From an uncultured Phycisphaeraceae bacterium (GTDB lineage Bacteria; Planctomycetota; Phycisphaerae; Phycisphaerales; UBA1924): DNA of 63,602 nt. Position 1 is the stretch's first letter. Each line of letters starts with the position of its first letter. Shown here in pieces: positions 18,633 to 27,251 of this stretch. The stretch covers positions 1 to 63,602 of the forward strand of contig CALCCF010000048.1 of NCBI GenBank assembly GCA_937899905.1, written 5' to 3'. Both the position numbers and the translations under genes were made by a program. The notes under the pieces were generated by a model. It was not told the origin of the DNA. It saw only the letters and a program-made list of their open reading frames with translations, and did no database searches.

Positions 18633-21319
18633 CCCAGGTGGATCCCAAAGCGACGCCAAGCCAGCGACAGAGCGGGCGGCAGTACAGCGCGTTCCAGCTG
18701 CGCATGGATACGTGGAACGAGCTGCAAGTGCGTACATCGTGGCTGCGCGAGGTGACACGCTCGGGCGGCGATGCGAGCGAGCCGAGAACGCTCGTTGGCC
18801 AGAGCCTCGACGTGCTCAATCACCTCGAGCCGTTCTGGGCCTTCCCCGGCCCGGCACGCATGGACGAACTCCGGCGGCTGCACGGGTTGGGCGCGACGGG
18901 CGAGCTCGCCGACCGCGTGGCGACCGTCGGCCGGCTGCTGGTCGGAGATGCCTACCGAGCCCGCGGCGGTGCGGCGTTCGACGATGCATCGAAAGATCCG
19001 CGTGGCAGTGGCGAGGATGCACGCGCTCTCGTGCGCGGCCGACCATACTTCGAAGTACTCTTCGTCGACGGTGCGGACGCGTACGACCATGACACGCTTC
19101 GTGACGGATTAGCCGCGTGCCGACGCGACGCGGACGAGTTCGTGTACGATGTCGTGACGGTGCCGAGCGCACAAGACGCGATTATCGCGGCCCTGTTCAA
19201 CCCGACGATCCAGGCGGTGTTTCTTCGGTACAACTTTGCCTTCGAGACCGAGAATAAGCACCCCGCGTTGCGCCGTTACCTGGACGCGTTCGAAGCCGAG
19301 CGAATGCCCAGCTCTTTCGGCCTCGAGCGGAGCGTGCATCTGGCTCGCGTCCTGAAGAAGCTGCGTCCAGAATTGGATCTCTACCTTGTCACCGACACAC
19401 CTCTCGACAGCGTGGCCGGCAACATGGGCACGGCGTTTCGCCGGACTTTTTATCGGCTCGAACATTTCATGGAGCAGCACCTGAGCATCTTGCGAGGTGT
19501 GCGCGAGCGGCACGAGACGCCGTTCTTTGATGCACTGCGCAGGTTTGCCGCCAAGCCCACGGGCGTGTTCCACGCGCTGCCCATCGCGCGTGGCAAGAGC
19601 ATGACCACCAGCCACTGGGCCCGCGACTTCCACGACTTCTACGGGCCCAACATCTTCCTCGCCGAGACGAGCGCCACCAGCGGCGGTCTCGACTCGCTCC
19701 TGCAGCCGCGCGGACCGATCCGCAAGGCGCAGGAGGCGGCCGCCCGTGCGTTCGGAGCACGACAGAGCTTCCTGGTCACCAACTTCACGTCGACGGCAAA
19801 CAAGATCGTCTTCCAGGCGCTCGTCCGGCCAGGCGACATCGTGCTGGTCGACCGCGACTGCCACAAGAGCCACCACTACGCGATGGTGCTCGCGGGCGCG
19901 CAGCCCGTGTACCTCGACTCGTACCCGCTGCAGCGATATAGCATGTACGGCGCGGTGCCCATCGAGGAGATCGAGCGTCAATTGCTCGCGCTCAAGGATG
20001 CGGGCAAGCTCGACCGCGTGCGGATGCTCGTGCTGACGAATTGCACCTTCGACGGGCTGACCTACGACCCCCGCCGCGTCATGGAGCGTGTGCTGGCCAT
20101 CAAGCCCGACATGATCTTCCTCTGGGACGAGGCATGGTTCGCTTACGGGCGATTCAGCCCGACGCTCCGCCGTCGCACGGCCATGGACGCCGCAGCGGCG
20201 TTGCGCAGGATGTACCGCAGCAGCGAGCATCGCATCAACTACGCGAATCAATCGGCCGACCGGCCCATGGCCGACCCAATGGAGGTCCGCGTGCGCGTCT
20301 ATGCCACGCACTCGACACACAAGACGCTCACGAGCATGCGTCAGGGCTCGATGATCCACGTCTACGACGAGGACTTTGAGCAGCAAGCGGCGGCGGCGAT
20401 GAATGAGGCGTTCATGACCCATACGTCGACATCGCCCAACTACCAGATCATCGCCTCGCTGGATGTGGGTCGGCGACAGGTCGAGCTCGAGGGCTACGAG
20501 CTGGTCGAGAAGACCATCGACCTCGCCATGACGCTCCGCAAGCGCGTCAATGAGCATCCGGACATCTCGCGGTTCTTCCGTGTTCTGCGTCCGGCCGACA
20601 TGATCCCCGCCCAGCACCGGCCAAGTGGGCTCGAGTTCTATTACAAGCCAGAGCACGGCTGGGGCACGATGGACGCCGCGTGGCGCGAGGACGAGTTCAC
20701 GCTCGACCCGACGCGCGTGACGCTGGAAGTTGGCGCGACGGGGCTCGATGGTGACACGCTCCGCCACATGCTCATGGATCGCTACGACATCCAGATCAAC
20801 AAGACATCGCGCAACACGGCGCTCTTCATGCCCAACATCGGCACGACGCGCGGCGATATCGCCTATCTCGTCGAGACGCTGGCCGACATCTCACGTCGCG
20901 TAGAAGACAACCTGAGCACCGAGAGCGCCGCAGGCCTCAACCTGCACACCCAGAAGGTCGACTCGTTGCTCGAAGGCCCGCCGCTGCCAAACTTCAGCCG
21001 CTTCCACGACGCCTTCCGCGACGGCGGCGACACGCCCGAGGGCGACCTACGCAAGGCCTTCTTCCTCGCATACGACGAGGACAACACGTCGTGGGTCAGG
21101 CTCGATCGCGAGCTGCTCGAACGCATCCGAGACGGGCAAGAGCTCGTGTCCGCGGCGTTCGTGACGCCCTATCCGCCGGGCTTCCCGATCCTCGTGCCCG
21201 GGCAGGTCTTCAGCGCTGAGATCATCGCGTACCTGCTCGCACTGGACGTCAAAGAGATCCACGGCTATCACCCTACGTACGGCCTGCGTGTGTTCGAGGA
21301 CCACGTGCTGCGGGCCTGA
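18629..21319 (+). CDS. Orn/Lys/Arg decarboxylase family protein (fold type I PLP)
   Basis: An 896-residue protein. Residues 1 to about 300 form an N-terminal region unlike the short receiver-type wing of enteric enzymes. The PLP domain follows: SATSGGLDSLL, DRDCHKSHHYAMVLAGA, WDEAWFAYGRFSP (PLP Asp) and HSTHKTLTSMRQGSM with the cofactor Lys at residue 565. The C-terminal domain ends near residue 896. The size and layout resemble the long actinobacterial group (Mycobacterium Rv2531c type, about 947 residues) rather than CadA or SpeC. The reaction would be decarboxylation of ornithine, lysine or arginine to putrescine, cadaverine or agmatine; the specific amino acid is not clear from sequence. 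It is the centre of the five-gene operon; the next gene starts 28 bases downstream. Confidence 0.82.
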   Translation: MTQVDPKATPSQRQSGRQYSAFQLRMDTWNELQVRTSWLREVTRSGGDASEPRTLVGQSLDVLNHLEPFWAFPGPARMDELRRLHGLGATGELADRVATVGRLLVGDAYRARGGAAFDDASKDPRGSGEDARALVRGRPYFEVLFVDGADAYDHDTLRDGLAACRRDADEFVYDVVTVPSAQDAIIAALFNPTIQAVFLRYNFAFETENKHPALRRYLDAFEAERMPSSFGLERSVHLARVLKKLRPELDLYLVTDTPLDSVAGNMGTAFRRTFYRLEHFMEQHLSILRGVRERHETPFFDALRRFAAKPTGVFHALPIARGKSMTTSHWARDFHDFYGPNIFLAETSATSGGLDSLLQPRGPIRKAQEAAARAFGARQSFLVTNFTSTANKIVFQALVRPGDIVLVDRDCHKSHHYAMVLAGAQPVYLDSYPLQRYSMYGAVPIEEIERQLLALKDAGKLDRVRMLVLTNCTFDGLTYDPRRVMERVLAIKPDMIFLWDEAWFAYGRFSPTLRRRTAMDAAAALRRMYRSSEHRINYANQSADRPMADPMEVRVRVYATHSTHKTLTSMRQGSMIHVYDEDFEQQAAAAMNEAFMTHTSTSPNYQIIASLDVGRRQVELEGYELVEKTIDLAMTLRKRVNEHPDISRFFRVLRPADMIPAQHRPSGLEFYYKPEHGWGTMDAAWREDEFTLDPTRVTLEVGATGLDGDTLRHMLMDRYDIQINKTSRNTALFMPNIGTTRGDIAYLVETLADISRRVEDNLSTESAAGLNLHTQKVDSLLEGPPLPNFSRFHDAFRDGGDTPEGDLRKAFFLAYDEDNTSWVRLDRELLERIRDGQELVSAAFVTPYPPGFPILVPGQVFSAEIIAYLLALDVKEIHGYHPTYGLRVFEDHVLRA

Positions 21320-21347
21320 GCCCACACACCACTCGCTTGGGGGACCG

Positions 21348-22889
21348 ATGACCACCGTCACGACGAAGCCGATCGACCTGGCCAAGGCCAAGCCGCTGAC
21401 CAGCAACATCGCCAGGCGCAAGCGCGGGACGCTGCACGGCATCTCCGACATCCGCCGGTTCTTCCACCGCAACACCGAGCCCATCTACTTCATCAGTGCT
21501 ACGAACTTCAACCTCGTGGGCATCGACGAGTGGGTCGGCAACTTCGCGTACATCAACTACATCGATTGCTTCGATGGGCAACACCCAAACGTGTTCGTCC
21601 CGCCGGAGCGGCCGCACGAGCCCTTCGAGAGCATCGAGGACATCAACAACTACTTGTTGCGGCATCCAGCCGTCAAGAGCCTCATCAAGAAGCGTGGCGA
21701 GGACTACCAGAAGTCGGGCGGCAAGGGCAACGGCAAGGCCGTGTTCCTGATGTTCGACCAGACCACCGAGAAGCTCTGCAAGGAGCTCGGCCTCAAGGTC
21801 TGCTTTCCGCCCGCGTCGTTGCGGACGGCCGTCGACGACAAGATGGAGACCACCCGCATCGGCAACAAGGCCCGCGTGCGCAGCGTACCAAACAAGCTCG
21901 CACGCGTGAAGAGCTACGAGCATCTATCCAAGATCTGCGGCAAGAAGCTGGGCGACGACCTCGTCATCCAGACGGCCTACGGGGACTCGGGCCACACAAC
22001 CTTCTTCGTGAAGAATGAGAAGGACTTTGCCAAGCACGAGGCCGAGATCACCAGCGCCCCCGAAGTGAAGATCATGAAGCGCATCCGCTGCCGCGGGAGC
22101 GCGCTCGAGGCCTGCGTCACACGGCACGGCACCATCGTCGGCCCGCTCATGACCGAACTCGTCGGCTTTCCGGAGTTGACGCCCTACAAGGGTGGCTGGT
22201 GCGGCAATGAAGTGTTCGCCGGCGCATTCGACCGACGCATCCGCAAGAACGCCAGGCGTGCGGCGATGGCCTTCGGCGACCAACTCCGCGAGATGGGCTA
22301 CCTGGGCTACTTCGAGATCGACTTCCTCACCGACCTGGACACCGGCACGGTCTACCTCGGCGAGTGCAACCCGCGCATCACCGGCGCGAGCAGCATGACG
22401 AACCTCGCCGCGTTTGCGCACGCCGACGCACCCCTGTTCCTGTTCCACCTGCTCGAGTGGATGGGCGTGAAGTACGAGCTTGATGTGGACGAGCTCAACG
22501 ATCGATGGTCCGACCCGGACAACATCGACAGCTGGAGCCAGCTGGTCATCAAGCACACCAAAGACACCGTCGACCGCATCACGCAAGCACCTCCCAGCGG
22601 CATCTACGAGCTCGACGGCCGCGGGCACATGCACTATGTGCGCATGCAGACCCACCGCCGGACCGTTCGATTCGAGAACCGCGCGTTCTTCCTGCGCATA
22701 GCCGCACCGGGCGACTACCGGTATGAGGGCGCCGACCTAGGCATCCTCGTCAGCCCGGGCCGATTCATGGACGACGACTTCCAACTCACGAAGCGCGCAC
22801 GCCAGTGGATCCGGGGCATCCACAGCTTCTATGCCGGCCAGAGCGACGACCACGGCGGCCCTGAGAGCACCGGGTTCAAGCTGCTGTGA
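21348..22889 (+). CDS. ATP-grasp ligase of unknown substrate
   Basis: A 513-residue soluble protein. The ATP-grasp pattern is visible: a first lobe with VIQTAYGDSGHTTFFV (phosphate-loop-like Gly/Ser/His region) and VKIMKRIRCRG, and a metal-binding segment GYLGYFEIDFLTD...YLGECNPRITG in which Glu and Asn should bind Mg-ATP. Members join a carboxylate to an amine, thiol or other nucleophile via an acyl phosphate; this protein is like the biotin carboxylase/carbamoyl-phosphate branch in its ECNPR motif but lacks the other carboxylase domains. ATG 21348 is preceded by GGGGGA. It overlaps the C45 gene by 4 bases (GTGA). Next to a decarboxylase and an amidase, an amine ligase is the simplest guess. 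Confidence 0.75.
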   Translation: MTTVTTKPIDLAKAKPLTSNIARRKRGTLHGISDIRRFFHRNTEPIYFISATNFNLVGIDEWVGNFAYINYIDCFDGQHPNVFVPPERPHEPFESIEDINNYLLRHPAVKSLIKKRGEDYQKSGGKGNGKAVFLMFDQTTEKLCKELGLKVCFPPASLRTAVDDKMETTRIGNKARVRSVPNKLARVKSYEHLSKICGKKLGDDLVIQTAYGDSGHTTFFVKNEKDFAKHEAEITSAPEVKIMKRIRCRGSALEACVTRHGTIVGPLMTELVGFPELTPYKGGWCGNEVFAGAFDRRIRKNARRAAMAFGDQLREMGYLGYFEIDFLTDLDTGTVYLGECNPRITGASSMTNLAAFAHADAPLFLFHLLEWMGVKYELDVDELNDRWSDPDNIDSWSQLVIKHTKDTVDRITQAPPSGIYELDGRGHMHYVRMQTHRRTVRFENRAFFLRIAAPGDYRYEGADLGILVSPGRFMDDDFQLTKRARQWIRGIHSFYAGQSDDHGGPESTGFKLL

Positions 22890-23872
22890 GCGAAGCCGAT
22901 CCGCGGACGATGCTCTTCCGATCGATGGAAGACGGCGAGGCGCTCGACACGGCGTTCGAGGCCTACTGGCCGGCGTACCGCGAGTGGATGGCCAAGCCCA
23001 AGAAGCGCACCAGCGCCAAGCGGGCACGCGAAGCGCTCGCCGAGTACATGCCCGAGCTCGTGCCGACGCTGGAGCAGCTCCTCGCACGCTTCGGCGATCG
23101 CGCCGAGGTCGCGAGGTTCCTGACGCTCTACAACCCGCCACCGCTCGTGCGCGGGTGTACGCAGGCGATCTGGCTCGGTGATGGCGGTCCGGCGATGGTT
23201 CGCAACTACGACCACGCGCCGCACCTGGCCGACGGCGTCGTGCTGCACGCGGACTGGGGTGGCGTGAAGACGCTGTGCGTGACCGACTGCCTCTGGGGCG
23301 CGCTCGACGGTGTGAACGAGCACGGCTTGTGCGTCGCGCTCGCCTTCGGCGGGCGACCAACTCGCGGCGATGGCTTCGCAGCCCCGTTGCTCGTGCGCTA
23401 TGCGCTCCAAACCTGCACGACCGCGAATGAGGCCGCCGAGGCGATCGCGCGTGTGCCCTGCGCCATGACCTACACGTTCGTGTGCCTCGACGAGCACGGG
23501 GATCATGCCACGGTGTACGCGGCACCAGACCGCCCCGCGCGGATCGACCACCAGCTTGCGAGCGCCAACCACCAGGGCAAGGTCGAGTGGCCGCAGTACG
23601 CCCTGAAGTGCAAGACCGTGGAGCGGCTGGCGCACACACGAAAGCTGCTCGACGCACGTTCCCAATCGCTGGCCGGGCTGACCAAGAGCTTCCTCGAGGC
23701 CCCGCTCTACCGGGCCACCTACGACGAGGGCTCGGGCACGCTGTATACGTGCGTGTACTCGCCCGCCGACCGCTCGCTCGCCCTGCACTGGCGCTCCGCA
23801 CGGCCGGTGAGCCCGATGGCTTGCGATCTCCATCGATACGAAGCGGCATCGACCATCGCGTATCTGGGGTAA
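22886..23872 (+). CDS. C45-like autoproteolytic acyltransferase/hydrolase (Ntn fold)
   Basis: A 328-residue protein. RGCTQAIW with Cys91, followed by AMVRNYDHAP, is the hallmark of the C45 family (acyl-CoA:6-aminopenicillanate acyltransferase and relatives), in which autoproteolysis before Cys exposes the N-terminal nucleophile; NEHGLCVALAFGG and FVCLDEHG follow as in the family. Residues 1-90 would be the removed or retained propiece. These enzymes form or break amide bonds with acyl groups. Start is GTG 22886, inside the stop of the ATP-grasp gene (GTGA). The pairing of an amide-forming ATP-grasp with an amide-handling Ntn enzyme in tight coupling suggests they work on the same conjugate. 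No signal peptide, so it acts in the cytoplasm. Confidence 0.78.
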   Translation: MSEADPRTMLFRSMEDGEALDTAFEAYWPAYREWMAKPKKRTSAKRAREALAEYMPELVPTLEQLLARFGDRAEVARFLTLYNPPPLVRGCTQAIWLGDGGPAMVRNYDHAPHLADGVVLHADWGGVKTLCVTDCLWGALDGVNEHGLCVALAFGGRPTRGDGFAAPLLVRYALQTCTTANEAAEAIARVPCAMTYTFVCLDEHGDHATVYAAPDRPARIDHQLASANHQGKVEWPQYALKCKTVERLAHTRKLLDARSQSLAGLTKSFLEAPLYRATYDEGSGTLYTCVYSPADRSLALHWRSARPVSPMACDLHRYEAASTIAYLG

Positions 23873-23911
23873 GGGCGCGTGCGCTAAGGACCTTTCAACA
23901 GCCCGGGCCGG

Positions 23912-23917
23912 TACAAT
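23912..23917 (+). promoter_or_regulatory. -10 box of Fur-like gene
   Basis: TACAAT ends 8 bases before ATG 23926. No clear Shine-Dalgarno sequence; a leaderless or near-leaderless transcript is likely. Confidence 0.4.
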
Positions 23918-23925
23918 TTGGTCGC

Positions 23926-24393
23926 ATGGCACTCCAAACCAGCAACGGTTCGACCAGCATCCGCATCACCGAGCCCCTGTGCGCCGTCTTTCGCCGCCAG
24001 CTAAAGGCCGAGGGGCAGAAGTACACCCCCGAGCGGGCCCAGGTACTCGATGCCATCATCGCCCTGGATCGCATCTTCGAGGCTGAGCAGGTTATCGAGG
24101 AACTCCGCCAGCGGCAGCACCGCGTGAGCAAGGCGACGGTGTATCGCACGATCAACCTTCTGCAAGACGCCGGCATCATCCAGCGTGTGCTCACCGAGGG
24201 TGATCAGGCGCAGTACCAGCTGGCCTATGGCGAGAGCCCAAGCGACACGCTCGTCCGGCTCGACACTCGGGAGGTCGTGGACATCGATGTGCCCGAGCTC
24301 GCGGCCATCGCCGAGCGGGTCTGTAAGGATCTCGGGTTGCGTCCCCAGGGCCACAAGCTGCAGATCTTCGCGGTTGCTCCAAACGACTCATAG
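23926..24393 (+). CDS. Fur-family regulator lacking the metal-binding residues
   Basis: A 155-residue protein. The winged-helix half is normal for Fur: KYTPERAQVLDAI, then HRVSKATVYRTINLLQDAGIIQRV, then YQLAYG. The C-terminal half keeps the dimerisation pattern (EVVDIDVPELAAIAERV, GLRPQGHKLQIF), but the HHDH motif reads SPSDT, the first CxxC is replaced by RLDT, and there is no C-terminal CxxC. The regulatory and structural metal sites of Fur, Zur and PerR are therefore missing. It probably binds DNA as a dimer but cannot sense iron or zinc in the usual way. It lies 53 bases after the C45 gene with its own -10 box, so it may control the operon before it. Regulation target is unknown. Confidence 0.8.
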   Translation: MALQTSNGSTSIRITEPLCAVFRRQLKAEGQKYTPERAQVLDAIIALDRIFEAEQVIEELRQRQHRVSKATVYRTINLLQDAGIIQRVLTEGDQAQYQLAYGESPSDTLVRLDTREVVDIDVPELAAIAERVCKDLGLRPQGHKLQIFAVAPNDS

Positions 24394-24671
24394 AACATCC
24401 CGGTTCGACCGATCGAGGCCGCGACCTTGGCCCACACAGGCGGCCTTACTCGCGGCAAGCCGATGTCGGTCCCACGACCGAGGGCTCGAGAGATCTCGCT
24501 GGCATCCCCTTGTTTTGGCGTCCCCCACAACCCTGCACGGTGAGCGGACATCCCTCGCATTTCGGGACATCCCTGGGTCAACCAATCGACCTTTTTGCGC
24601 ACGATTCGCGTTCGGAGACAAGCGGGCCTTCTCAACAGCCGACGACCTAATGAGTCCCCAGAGGGAAGCAG
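24394..24671. other. Intergenic region with a 10-base direct repeat
   Basis: This 278-base gap holds no gene I can support. GGACATCCCT occurs twice (24547-24556 and 24566-24575), 19 bases apart, about two helical turns, about 100 bases upstream of the GGDEF-EAL start. It could be a binding site; nothing else stands out. Confidence 0.35.
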
Positions 24672-26996
24672 ATGTCGGCAAACTACAAGCTCGTTCACTC
24701 GCTACGGATACGCTACATCATCGCGCTCGTGCTGGTCGCTGTGCTCGCCGTGGGCGCACACTTCGCCATGCTCCACATGGTGACACAAGGCGAGAAGTGG
24801 GCGACCATCATCAACGTCGCCGGCCGTCAGCGGATGCTCAGCCAGAAGATCACCAAGGCCACCGAGCAGCGCGACATCGAACAACTCGCCAAGGCGCTCG
24901 CGGACTTCGAGCGTGCCCATGCAGGCCTCCTGCAGGGGGACGAAGGCTTGGGCGTGCCACCAACGACAGATCAAGGGGTGATCAAGGCGTTCCAGATCAT
25001 GGAGCCCGCGTACGCAGGCCTCACCCAATCCGCACGAGCCGTCATCGATGCGCCGGCATCGGAGGCGGTTCTTCCGATGGCCGTAATCGAGTCGGTGCGT
25101 TCGTACGAGCGCACGTTCCTCCCGCAGATGCACTCCATCGTTGGGCAGTACGAGTCACTCAGCCGCGCCGACAATCTCGCCACCAAGAAGCTGCACCTTG
25201 GCGTCGTGATTGCCACGCTGATCATTCTGCTGGCCGAGGCACTCTTCGTCTTCGAGCCCGCCGCGCGGCGCTTGCGCGAGCAGCTGGGCAAGGTCCGCCG
25301 GAGCGAAGAGCGCTACAAGCTCGCGGTCGGTGGTTCACAAGATGCGATCTGGGACTGGGACCTTCTCACCGATGAGCTCCACTACGCGCCGCGATGGGCC
25401 GAGATGTTCCGAGACGATCGCCTGCTCGACGCGCACGACATCGAAGCGTGGATGCGCCTCGTTGCCTCGAGTGACCTGCACGCGCTGATCGACGACCTCG
25501 AACAGCTGCGGAGCGGAGTCATCGATACGCTGGACCGAGAGGTCGAGATGTGCACGCCCGATGGCACGGCGCTCTTTGTCTTGTGCCGCGGCGCTTCGGT
25601 AAGAGATCACGAAGGCCGAGTCTCTCGTATCGCGGGATCGCTGGCCAACGTGACCGAGCAACGCCTGATCCGCAATCAATTGCGGGACATGGCCGAGCGC
25701 GACGGTCTCACGGGGCTCGCGAATCGAACGTACTTCCACGAGCGCCTCGAGCTGACGATTGCGCGCTCGCTGCGATCGAACAGCTTCGATTACGCGCTGC
25801 TGAGCTTCGACTTTGACGGGTTTAAGGCCGTCAATGATGCCCTCGGGCACACCGCGGGCGATCACCTGCTCATCAGCATCGGGCACCGCCTCCAGAAGAT
25901 CGCCCCCGACAACGCGACGGTTGCGCGCCTGGGTGGCGATGAGTTCGCCATCCTGCTGCACACGAGTGACGAGCGGGTAGTCTCGGAGATGTGCGATCGG
26001 TTCGTCGAGGAGTGTGCGAAGCCCCACGTGATCTCCGAACAGCCCATCGTCTCGACAGCGAGCATCGGCTTCGTCCTCGGCTCGTCTCGGTACGAGGACG
26101 CCGAGGCAAGCCTGCGTGATGCGGACGCCGCGATGTACATCGCCAAGCGGTCTGGCAAGAGCCAAGCCCGATTGTTCGACGAGTCCATGCACGCGGAAGC
26201 CGTGCGACGCCTGACGCTCGAGGGACGACTCCGAGAGTCGGAGTTCGGGCGTGACTTCGAGCTCAAGCTCCAGCCGATCATCTCGGTCGAGAGCGGACAG
26301 ACCGCAGGTTTCGAGGTGCTCCTGCGATGGGTCGGTGCTGGCATCGAAGACGTCTCGCCCGATCAGTTCGTGCCAATCGCCGAAGACACCGGCGTCATCG
26401 TCCCGCTGGGCCAGTGGATCCTCGAAAGATCGGCACACATGCTGAACGAGATCGACGGACATGTCGGGCACGAAGAGACCACGCTCCACGTCAACGTCTC
26501 GAAGCGGCAGCTGCTCCACCCCTCGCTCGTGCCCCTGTTGACCAAGCTGAGCACGCAGTTCCCCAGCCAGCGAGGCCGGCTGATCCTTGAGGTCACCGAG
26601 ACGGCAGTCATGGACCGGCGCGCCGGCCTCGTCCCGCGCATGAAGGAGATCCGCGAACTGGGATTCACGCTGGCGATGGACGACTTCGGCACCGGGCACT
26701 CCTCGCTCGCATGCCTACACCAGTTCCCGCTGGACGAGGTGAAGATCGACCGGAGCTTCATCCTCAACATCGAGCGGAGCAGAGAGTTCACGGCCATCTA
26801 CCACGCCATCGTGAGCCTGGCCGACCACCTCGGCCTGAACGTTGTAGCCGAGGGCGTGGAGACGCCCGGCCAGCTCGCCCAACTCCAGGCGATGGGCTGC
26901 ACGTATGCACAGGGCTATATGTTCTCTCGCGCGATGACGTTCGAGCAAGCGCTCGCGTTCCTCGCCAGCGATCCCCACGACACCCGCGCCGCGTAG
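24672..26996 (+). CDS. Membrane GGDEF-EAL protein with PilJ/NarX-type sensor and PAS domain
   Basis: A 774-residue protein. One membrane helix at about residues 12-33 and another near 175-195 bracket a periplasmic domain with VAGRQRMLSQKITKATEQRD, the signature of PilJ/NarX-like type IV pilus/nitrate sensor domains. A PAS fold lies at about 210-330. The diguanylate cyclase domain has an intact GGDEF (RLGGDEFAILL) but no RxxD inhibitory site. The EAL domain has the catalytic set: Glu in FEVLLRW (V in place of A), Asn in HVNVSKRQ, Glu in EVTETAV, Asp-Asp in MDDFGTGHSS, Lys in VKIDRSF, Glu in AEGVET and Gln in AQGYMFS. Both cyclic di-GMP synthesis and breakdown are thus possible. An AGAGGGAAG site precedes the ATG. 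Confidence 0.88.
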   Translation: MSANYKLVHSLRIRYIIALVLVAVLAVGAHFAMLHMVTQGEKWATIINVAGRQRMLSQKITKATEQRDIEQLAKALADFERAHAGLLQGDEGLGVPPTTDQGVIKAFQIMEPAYAGLTQSARAVIDAPASEAVLPMAVIESVRSYERTFLPQMHSIVGQYESLSRADNLATKKLHLGVVIATLIILLAEALFVFEPAARRLREQLGKVRRSEERYKLAVGGSQDAIWDWDLLTDELHYAPRWAEMFRDDRLLDAHDIEAWMRLVASSDLHALIDDLEQLRSGVIDTLDREVEMCTPDGTALFVLCRGASVRDHEGRVSRIAGSLANVTEQRLIRNQLRDMAERDGLTGLANRTYFHERLELTIARSLRSNSFDYALLSFDFDGFKAVNDALGHTAGDHLLISIGHRLQKIAPDNATVARLGGDEFAILLHTSDERVVSEMCDRFVEECAKPHVISEQPIVSTASIGFVLGSSRYEDAEASLRDADAAMYIAKRSGKSQARLFDESMHAEAVRRLTLEGRLRESEFGRDFELKLQPIISVESGQTAGFEVLLRWVGAGIEDVSPDQFVPIAEDTGVIVPLGQWILERSAHMLNEIDGHVGHEETTLHVNVSKRQLLHPSLVPLLTKLSTQFPSQRGRLILEVTETAVMDRRAGLVPRMKEIRELGFTLAMDDFGTGHSSLACLHQFPLDEVKIDRSFILNIERSREFTAIYHAIVSLADHLGLNVVAEGVETPGQLAQLQAMGCTYAQGYMFSRAMTFEQALAFLASDPHDTRAA

Positions 26997-27251
26997 GTCG
27001 GTGAGTTCGCGCCGGTCTCGCGGCTGTCCTCTACCGCTCGACGCGTTCCACGCGCAACGTCCGAGCCTAAACGGTTCTGCTGCGGCCCACTGCCGGGGTA
27101 GCGCGCAGCCCGGTTGCCCAGGCCGGACTATCGTGGTGCAACGTCGGCAGGCGGTGGCATGACACCGGGAATAGAACCCACCAAGTAGATGGGGTGCGGC
27201 CCGGCGGTCCCAATTGCCGCCGTCTTGAAAGCGCGGCAAGCACGGCACGAT
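26997..27251. other. Intergenic region without a recognised feature
   Basis: A 255-base gap. No gene, hairpin with a T-run, or clear promoter was found. Confidence 0.4.

Noticed and set aside
24394-24671. Small RNA or gene in the gap before the GGDEF-EAL gene
   Set aside because: No promoter plus hairpin with T-run, and the frames are short or antisense.
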